From Patescibacteria group bacterium (lineage in GTDB: Bacteria > Patescibacteriota > Gracilibacteria > UM-FILTER-43-11): a DNA stretch of 36,766 nt. Where the stretch lies: positions 1 through 36,766 of the forward strand of contig JAHIUN010000010.1 of NCBI GenBank assembly GCA_018817125.1, read 5' to 3'. Shown here in pieces: positions 30,859 to 36,766 of this stretch. The notes beneath the pieces were generated by a model. It had not been told where the DNA came from. It saw only the letters and a program-made list of their open reading frames with translations, and made no database searches. Made by a program: the position numbers and the translations under genes. The stretch's first letter is position 1. Each line of letters begins with the position of its first letter.

Positions 30859-32670
30859 TTAATCTTTTTTAAGAATAGCCTGAAAGGCATCTTGCGGCAA
30901 AGAGACATTGCCCATTTGTTTCATACGCTTTTTCCCCTTTTTCTGCTTTTTGAGGAGCTTGTTTTTGCGGGTAACATCTCCGCCATACAGTCCTGCCGTC
31001 ACGTCTTTTCGATAGGCTGAAATCGTTTCGCGGGCGATGATCTTTCCGCCAATGGCGGCCTGGATTGCAATAGCGAAATTAGCGCGTGGGATGATCCCCT
31101 TAAGCTTTTTGCAGAGGCTTCCTCCTAAATTTTGAGCTTCATTTTTATGGCACATAACGCTCAAGCCCTCCACGACGTCGCCGGCAACGAGAATATCCAT
31201 CTTAACCAGTTGGTCTTCACGGTATTCCATAAAATTATAATTCATGGAAGCGTAACCGGAGCTCACCGATTTGAGAGCGTCGTAAAAATCGATGATGAGT
31301 GTAGCAAGCGGCATTTCAAAAAGAACAAGAGTCCGGTCGGCATCCATGTAGGTGATGTTTTTATGAAAACCGCGACGGTCCTGAACAATCTTCATCACAT
31401 CACCAACCATATTTTTGGGGCAGACGATTTCCAGCTTTACCCAGGGCTCTGCGATTGTTTCAATACTGCTTCTGTCTGGCAATTCAGTAGGGGAGGAAAT
31501 AGTGATTGCCTGCCCGTCTTTCATTTTTATGATGTAGGAAACCGATGGAGCGGTCACAATAATATCCATGTCATATTCACGTTCCAGACGCTCTTGCACA
31601 ATATCCATGTGCAAAAGTCCTAAAAATCCGCATCGAAAACCGGAACCAAGCGCCTGAGACTGATTGGGTTCGTAGGTAAGAGCCGCGTCATTCAGGCTCA
31701 GCTTTTCCATCGCGTCCCGGAGCTGAGGATAATCATCGCCTTCCATGCAATAGATTCCGGCATAGACCATTGGTATTACCTTTTTATAGCCGGGCAACGG
31801 TTTTGCTGTAGAGGCATCTTTTCCTTTCCAAAGGGTGTCACCAACCCTTGCCTCCCCAACAGACTTTAAACCGGTGACAATAAAACCCACTTCACCAGGC
31901 TTCAATTCCTTTTGAGACTCGTAAGTGGGGCGGAAATAACCGATGTCGGAAATTTCAATCTCAGTTTTGGCGTTTAAAAAACGGAGTTTATCTCCCTTAC
32001 TAAAGATTCCGCTTACCATCCGAACATAGGTCACGACTCCACGGTAGGTATCGTAAACAGAGTCAAAAATCAGAGCTTTCGCCTCATCATCCGACTGAAT
32101 ATCCAGCTGTTGCTGCTGTAGTCCGCCTTCGGTGGGCGAAGGAACTTTTTCGATGACAGCTTCCAGTAACGCTTCCACATTTTCTCCTGTTTTGGCGCTC
32201 ACTTCGATGACCTCTTCACGGGGGATTGCCAGCATGTTTTCAATTTCATCCTTTACGCGCTTCGGGTCGGCTGCCGGCATATCGATCTTATTGATAACGG
32301 GGATGATTTTTAAATCATGTTCCATGGCCATATATAGGTTGGCGAGTGTTTGCGCCTGAATGCCTTGAGTAGCATCGACAACCAAAATCGCCCCCTCACA
32401 AGCAGCGAGTGAACGGGATACTTCATAGGAAAAATCTACATGACCGGGGGTATCTATCAGATTCAGGATATAACCCTTATAGTCCATTCGCACTGGCTGA
32501 AGTTTAATGGTGATTCCGCGTTCCTGTTCTAATTCCATCGTATCCAAATGCTGGCCGTGTTTCATATCCCGTTTATCCACTGTTCCGGTCAGCTCTAAAA
32601 ACCGATCCGCTAATGTGGATTTTCCGTGGTCGATATGTGCGATGATGCAGAAGTTTCGAATATTCTTCAT
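30859..32670 (-). CDS. lepA: Elongation factor 4 (LepA), ribosome back-translocase-type GTPase
   Basis: A full-length 603-residue translational GTPase. G1 is AHIDHGKST near 10-18, G2 is RGITIK near 51, G3 is DTPGH near 74-78 and G4 is NKID near 128-131. The LepA-specific C-terminal region begins near 400 and includes FMEYREDQLVKMDILVAG and GGKIIARETISAYRKDVTAGLYGGDVTRKNKLL with the basic tail. LepA acts on stalled or assembling ribosomes under stress. It leads the leftward run with ribE, ribH and the STAS gene, although an 88-base palindrome separates it from ribE. The ATG is preceded by AAAAAAT and no Shine-Dalgarno. The 91-base gap to the divergent ATPase gene is AT-rich, with no convincing promoter. 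Confidence 0.97.
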   Translation of the reverse strand: MKNIRNFCIIAHIDHGKSTLADRFLELTGTVDKRDMKHGQHLDTMELEQERGITIKLQPVRMDYKGYILNLIDTPGHVDFSYEVSRSLAACEGAILVVDATQGIQAQTLANLYMAMEHDLKIIPVINKIDMPAADPKRVKDEIENMLAIPREEVIEVSAKTGENVEALLEAVIEKVPSPTEGGLQQQQLDIQSDDEAKALIFDSVYDTYRGVVTYVRMVSGIFSKGDKLRFLNAKTEIEISDIGYFRPTYESQKELKPGEVGFIVTGLKSVGEARVGDTLWKGKDASTAKPLPGYKKVIPMVYAGIYCMEGDDYPQLRDAMEKLSLNDAALTYEPNQSQALGSGFRCGFLGLLHMDIVQERLEREYDMDIIVTAPSVSYIIKMKDGQAITISSPTELPDRSSIETIAEPWVKLEIVCPKNMVGDVMKIVQDRRGFHKNITYMDADRTLVLFEMPLATLIIDFYDALKSVSSGYASMNYNFMEYREDQLVKMDILVAGDVVEGLSVMCHKNEAQNLGGSLCKKLKGIIPRANFAIAIQAAIGGKIIARETISAYRKDVTAGLYGGDVTRKNKLLKKQKKGKKRMKQMGNVSLPQDAFQAILKKD

Positions 32671-32761
32671 ATTTTTTAAGCAGAGTCAGTTTATCGGAAA
32701 ACCCATTACCATTCAACACCCAGATTGTGATAAAATTGACTTTGATAAATAAACAATAAAT

Positions 32762-35518
32762 ATGTCAAAAAAATCGACAGGCCAAAAATTTTTTTACCAG
32801 ATGTCAGCTCAGGAGGTGGTGGCCGTTTTAAAGACAGATCCCAAAAACGGTCTTTCCGAACGGGAAGCTCAGCAGCGTTTCCAAAAATATGGCTCCAATA
32901 AATTAGAGGAAGGTAAAAAGCGCCCCATAATCTTCCGGTTTTTCGACCAATTCAAAGATCTGATGATTATCGTACTTATCATCGCTGCTTTTTTAGCTTA
33001 TTACCTCGGTGACTTCCGGGGCGGCACCATCTTGCTTATTATCGTATCAGCAAATGCAGTTATCGGGTTTTATCAGGAATTTAAGGCAGAAAAAATCCTG
33101 GAATCTCTTAAAAAAATAATTCAGTCCAAGGCGACGGTTATTCGGGACGGACTGAAGCGCGAGGTGGGTCAGGAAGAGCTGGTGCCGGGAGACCTTATAT
33201 ATATAGAAGAGGGAAGCGCCATACCAGCCGATGTCAGATTAATAGAAACAACAAACTTCAGCACAAATGATTTTATTCTGACCGGCGAATCAGCCCCTCA
33301 GGAAAAATGGGCAGATTTGGTGATTAAAAAGGAAACAACGCTGACCAATCAGGATAACTGCGTATTTTTGGGGATAACGGTTGCGAAAGGCAATGCGTAT
33401 GGCGTGGTGTATGGAACCGGGATGAATACAGCCATTGGCCGTATCGCTAAGACCAGTGAATCCATTGAACATGACCTCTCCCCCCTGCAAAAGGAAATGA
33501 ATATCCTCGCCAAAACGCTGACGAAGATCGCGGGCGTGATCGCGCTGGGTCTTTTTTTGATTAACCTCGCTTTAAATATAGGAGGGGAAGAAGGTCTGAA
33601 GCTTACCATTCAATTAAGCGTCCTGTTTGCCATTGGTGTGGCTGCCGCTTGTGTGCCTCAGGGGTTGCCGGCTCAGGTGTCGGTAGCGCTTAGTTTAGGC
33701 GTTGGCCGAATGGCGAAGCGCAAGGCCGTTGTCCGCAAATTGTCTGCCGTAGAAACTCTGGGTTCGACCATGGTGATCTGTTCGGATAAGACCGGCACGC
33801 TGACTAAAAACGAAATGACCATTACCCATTGCTTTGTTAATGGCCGGGAATTTGAAGTGACTGGCGACGGGTATGAATCAAAGGGTTTTATTTTGGAAGA
33901 CGGGAACAAGGTCTCCCGGATCAGTCTTTCTAAAATAAAACAATTTTTTGAAGACGGTTTTCTGGCCAGTAATGGTCGCGTAAATCCGCCCGATAGGGAA
34001 CACAGAGGGTGGTATGCTATCGGCGATCCCACAGAAGCCGCCTTTACTCCGCTTTGCATGAAAGCGGGGCTGGATCCGGCAGATCTGGAAAAGCGTTTCG
34101 CATTGGTCCACGAACTACCATTCGACAGTGATCGTAAGCGCATGACCATCATCCGCAAGCACAAAGGTAAACTTATAGGTTATATGAAAGGAGGTTTGCT
34201 GAGTGTGCTTTCCTGCTGTACACATATCAACCATGCCGGTACGGTCACCGTTTTGACGGATAAAGAAAAAAAACAGATTCTGGAAAAGGGGCAAATGTTT
34301 GCCAGCCAGGCACTTCGTGTCATTGCTCTGGCCTATCGCGATTTTCCGAAATCCACTAAACAATACTCCATCAAAAAAAGCGAAAAGAGTTTTGTTTTTT
34401 CCGGTTTTGTCGCCATGATCGACCCACCTCGTCTTGGGGTAAAAGAGGCTATTAAAGCTGCCTATGATGCCCACATCCGCGTGATGATGATCACAGGGGA
34501 TGGCCCCATTACCGCCAAAGCCATTGCAGACCGGATCGGTATGCAGAAAAATGGAGCATTGGAGGTCTACAGCGGCGATCAGATAAAACGGATAAACGAC
34601 ACCAGGCTCAAAAAAATCCTCAAATCCCAGTCCGTTGTCTTCTCACGTGTGTCCCCGCAGGACAAATACCGTATCGTCACTTTATTAAAAAGAATGGGAG
34701 AAGTCGTTGCTGTCACGGGCGATGGAGTGAACGACACACTGAGTCTCAAAAAATCCGATATTGGCGTGGCGATGGGAAAAATGGGATCTGAGGTCGCCAA
34801 AGAAGCCTCAGAGATCGTGCTTTTAGACGATAACTTTCGCACGCTCATCGCCGCGATCAGTGAAGGACGGACGATTTTTAAGAACCTCAAAAAGACCATC
34901 ATGGCGTCTATTACTTCCAATAACGGAGAGCTTACCTGCGTACTACTTGGGTTTATTGGAGTGGCCTTTGGTTTGCCCGCGCCCATCACGGCGGTTCAGA
35001 TTTTAGCCGTCGACCTCATCGGTGAAATGTTGCCGCTCACGGCGCTCACATTCGATCCGCCCGAAAAAGATATTCTTAATGAGTCGCCACGAAATCTTGA
35101 TGAGCACATCATCAATAAAAAAAGTCTCCTCAACCTTATTTTTTACGGTTTCTGGATGGGGGCGGCGGGGTTCTTTTCATTCGTCATGGTTTACCACGTC
35201 ACGGGCGGGTCGGTCGAAATGGGGCGGGCGGCGGCCTACGCTGGTATTATTCTCTGCCAATACGTCAACATTCTTTCACGGCGTACTGAGCATACGATCT
35301 TCACCCGTTACCTGTTTACGAATCCTCAATTATGGGGCTCATTCCTCATATCTCTTATCGCGGTCATGATTTTGATTTATCCACCAAGCATTTCTATTTG
35401 GTTCGGATTTGAAGCGCTGACTTTAGGATACTGGATGTATCCGATGATTGGTGCTTTGGTATTCTTGTTTTGGCATGAGGGCCGAAAATTGTTAGTATTA
35501 TTACGTCAATCTAATTAA
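32762..35518 (+). CDS. P2-type cation-transporting ATPase with an altered ion site
   Basis: A 918-residue membrane pump: N-terminal cation-ATPase domain, TGES at 174-177 (actuator), phosphorylated D342 in SDKTGTLT, nucleotide domain, a GDGVND hinge near 660, and about ten membrane helices. Helix 4 has VPQGLPAQ instead of the usual (I/V)PEGLP, with Q300 in place of the ion-binding Glu. Helix 5 keeps NNGE (E723). Helix 6 has VDLIGE (D751, G754, E755) where SERCA has VNLVTD. The fold is that of Ca2+ and Na+/K+ pumps, but these changes mean the transported ion should not be assumed to be Ca2+. It is followed 6 bases later by the AI-2E permease. Confidence 0.9.
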   Translation: MSKKSTGQKFFYQMSAQEVVAVLKTDPKNGLSEREAQQRFQKYGSNKLEEGKKRPIIFRFFDQFKDLMIIVLIIAAFLAYYLGDFRGGTILLIIVSANAVIGFYQEFKAEKILESLKKIIQSKATVIRDGLKREVGQEELVPGDLIYIEEGSAIPADVRLIETTNFSTNDFILTGESAPQEKWADLVIKKETTLTNQDNCVFLGITVAKGNAYGVVYGTGMNTAIGRIAKTSESIEHDLSPLQKEMNILAKTLTKIAGVIALGLFLINLALNIGGEEGLKLTIQLSVLFAIGVAAACVPQGLPAQVSVALSLGVGRMAKRKAVVRKLSAVETLGSTMVICSDKTGTLTKNEMTITHCFVNGREFEVTGDGYESKGFILEDGNKVSRISLSKIKQFFEDGFLASNGRVNPPDREHRGWYAIGDPTEAAFTPLCMKAGLDPADLEKRFALVHELPFDSDRKRMTIIRKHKGKLIGYMKGGLLSVLSCCTHINHAGTVTVLTDKEKKQILEKGQMFASQALRVIALAYRDFPKSTKQYSIKKSEKSFVFSGFVAMIDPPRLGVKEAIKAAYDAHIRVMMITGDGPITAKAIADRIGMQKNGALEVYSGDQIKRINDTRLKKILKSQSVVFSRVSPQDKYRIVTLLKRMGEVVAVTGDGVNDTLSLKKSDIGVAMGKMGSEVAKEASEIVLLDDNFRTLIAAISEGRTIFKNLKKTIMASITSNNGELTCVLLGFIGVAFGLPAPITAVQILAVDLIGEMLPLTALTFDPPEKDILNESPRNLDEHIINKKSLLNLIFYGFWMGAAGFFSFVMVYHVTGGSVEMGRAAAYAGIILCQYVNILSRRTEHTIFTRYLFTNPQLWGSFLISLIAVMILIYPPSISIWFGFEALTLGYWMYPMIGALVFLFWHEGRKLLVLLRQSN

Positions 35519-35524
35519 AAACAA

Positions 35525-36625
35525 ATGACAACTAAAGCCAATCACATGGTGGACATCCAGAAATACTTTCTTTTGGGTGGTCTGCTGGTGCTCATCATTA
35601 CTTTACTTATCTTCATGTCCTCATTCCTGGGGACTCTCCTGATTGCTGCAGTGATCGTTACAGGGGTCTATCCAGTGCATCGCATGCTCAATAAGAAGCT
35701 CAGGGTCCCTTCGACGATTTCCGCCTTTTTCTCATTGATTCTGGTCGCCGTTATTATTCTTGTACCTTTGATTCTTTTATTTTTTCTGGTAGCCAATGAA
35801 GCGACAGGCGCGTACAACGTCATCAGTGCCAAAATAAATACCCTGTCACAAAAAGAGATCCAGCTGATTCCGGAATTGCTGAAAAAAGGATTTTTGGAAC
35901 AGTGGATAAATAAAATCAGTGAATACGCGCCGATCACCCCAGCCGATGTCATTACCACCGCTAAAGATATAGTCGAAAAAATCAGCTCAATCATTCTGGG
36001 GCAGGCCACCAATATCCTCAAAAACCTTTCTCTGTTTGTCGTTCACGCCATCGTATTTTTATTGGCCATGTTTTATTTTCTGCGGGATGGCGGGAAGTTG
36101 ATCGACTATATCAATTCTATGCTTCCGTTGTCTGAAAAATACCAAATCGAACTTTTTAAAAAATTATCACGCCTTAGCTACGGCATTATTTACGGAATTT
36201 TTGGCGCTGCCATCGTGCAGGGGTTTTTGGTGGGAGTCGGTCTGGCGGTTGTGGACGTAAAAAACGCGGCTTTCTGGGGAGCTATTGCCGCTCTGTTCTC
36301 TCCTTTGCCCTATATAGGAACCGCGGTAATCTGGGTGCCGGTCGTGATCACATTGGCGGTGACTGGCCATTGGATATCCGCTGTGTTTTTATTGGTTTGG
36401 GGAGTTTTGCTTGTCAGTATGGCCGACAATATCGTCAAGCCCTATCTCATCGGATCTTCAACAGCTCTGCATCCATTGGCAGTGCTTTTGGTACTGCTTG
36501 GCGGGGCGTTTGCTTTTGGAATCAAAGGATTGCTTTTTGGGCCTTTCGTCCTCACTCTTACTCTCGCCTTTTTACACATTTATAAACTGGAATATAAGAG
36601 TGTATTAAGGAAAAAGAAGACTTAA
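35525..36625 (+). CDS. AI-2E family (PF01594-type) membrane permease
   Basis: A 366-residue protein with about eight hydrophobic segments: a hairpin of two at 13-55, one at 62-84, a helical extracytoplasmic or cytosolic stretch at about 90-150, then segments at about 155-180, 215-235, 240-275 and 285-360. The long central helix, GIYGAA-type turns (GIIYGIFGAAIVQGFLVGVG) and the closing DNIVKPYLIGSSTALHPLAVLLVLLGGAFAFGIKGLLFGP are typical of the family. Members have been linked to autoinducer-2 export, Na+/H+ antiport and other efflux, so no substrate is assigned. It is co-transcribed with the P-type ATPase, 6 bases upstream. It ends in TAA just before the right repeat. Confidence 0.88.
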   Translation: MTTKANHMVDIQKYFLLGGLLVLIITLLIFMSSFLGTLLIAAVIVTGVYPVHRMLNKKLRVPSTISAFFSLILVAVIILVPLILLFFLVANEATGAYNVISAKINTLSQKEIQLIPELLKKGFLEQWINKISEYAPITPADVITTAKDIVEKISSIILGQATNILKNLSLFVVHAIVFLLAMFYFLRDGGKLIDYINSMLPLSEKYQIELFKKLSRLSYGIIYGIFGAAIVQGFLVGVGLAVVDVKNAAFWGAIAALFSPLPYIGTAVIWVPVVITLAVTGHWISAVFLLVWGVLLVSMADNIVKPYLIGSSTALHPLAVLLVLLGGAFAFGIKGLLFGPFVLTLTLAFLHIYKLEYKSVLRKKKT

Positions 36626-36632
36626 CCCCGCC

Positions 36633-36766
36633 CAATAACCACTTTACCGGATCATCAGGATCTTATTTTTAGCGGCAGCGGCAAAGGCCGCGACTTACTT
36701 TTGTGCTGACTTCATGCTTCTATGCGCTGATGAGCTGTCTTACCCATGCTTCTTCATTTTTTTGGC
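36633..36766 (+). repeat. Dispersed repeat, right copy (inverted, truncated by the window end)
   Basis: This is the reverse complement of 363-496 with two substitutions and no gaps. It includes the start and first 23 codons of the frame described at 49-426. The window stops inside the loop of a perfect hairpin, so the rest of this copy is missing. Confidence 0.85.

Noticed and set aside
530-36625. TGA read as glycine or tryptophan
   Set aside because: All long genes are complete in the standard code with no sign of in-frame TGA interruptions, so TGA is avoided rather than reused here.
1-36766. Linear plasmid or virus with terminal inverted repeats
   Set aside because: The content is chromosomal housekeeping genes, and the repeat copies point outward and are cut off at unequal points, as at assembly breaks.

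Overview
The window looks like a piece of a bacterial chromosome, probably from a candidate-phylum (CPR/Patescibacteria) organism. A Peregrinibacteria-like lineage is my best guess, at low confidence. The reasons are: compact genes with short gaps; housekeeping genes (lepA, rpmA, transketolase, class II ribonucleotide reductase) mixed with many lineage-specific unknowns; almost no Shine-Dalgarno sequences; fold-back sequences in most gaps; and a stop-codon set of 24 TAA, 8 TAG and no TGA among the 32 genes I accept. TGA is not used as a sense codon either, because long proteins read through in the standard code.

Layout. 1-496 is the edge of a dispersed, GC-richer, structured repeat. Its first 134 bases return inverted at the right end (36633-36766), so the contig probably stops in repeat copies. 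530-4271: a VIT-like membrane protein, then a leftward run transketolase > LOG-family hydrolase > small membrane protein > DUF202 protein. 4272-5470: a secreted ankyrin protein and a small repeat protein, the only two genes with a clear ribosome-binding site. 5467-12975: a cobalamin-themed block with a B12-type radical SAM enzyme, an MFS (BT1-like) transporter, the B12-dependent ribonucleotide reductase nrdJ and, divergently, a corrinoid adenosyltransferase. Two NrdR-type boxes exactly 32 bp apart lie between nrdJ and the adenosyltransferase. 13145-15558: a membrane-anchored DsbA-like thioredoxin and a large unknown helical protein. 15658-20419: a glycan module of GH15 glucoamylase, GH57 amylase and GT4 glycosyltransferase. 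20762-22643: an ECF-type sigma factor and a one-pass membrane protein with a very acidic tail, probably its anti-sigma. 22713-25515: a ROK kinase, an EEP-family hydrolase and a secreted FnIII-like protein. 25566-27862: three leftward acidic/helical unknowns, two of which share the same N- and C-terminal tags. 28169-29257: rpmA and an unknown helical protein. 29321-32670: leftward lepA, ribE, ribH and a STAS protein. 32762-36625: a P2-type cation ATPase and an AI-2E-family permease.

How the genes fit together. The adenosyltransferase would make the adenosylcobalamin that NrdJ needs, and the shared NrdR-type boxes suggest joint control by deoxynucleotide supply. GH15 and GH57 would release glucose or oligosaccharides from alpha-glucan, the GT4 enzyme may build glucan, and the ROK kinase could phosphorylate released sugar ahead of the pentose-phosphate step run by transketolase.

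The strongest unexplained signals are the absence of TGA stops, the abundance of locus-specific imperfect palindromes in the gaps (each pairing mainly with itself), the doubly tagged paralogue pair, and a small GC-rich hairpin element that supplies the C-terminal codons of ribE and of the GH57 gene. No tRNA, rRNA, CRISPR array or recognisable transposase was found.
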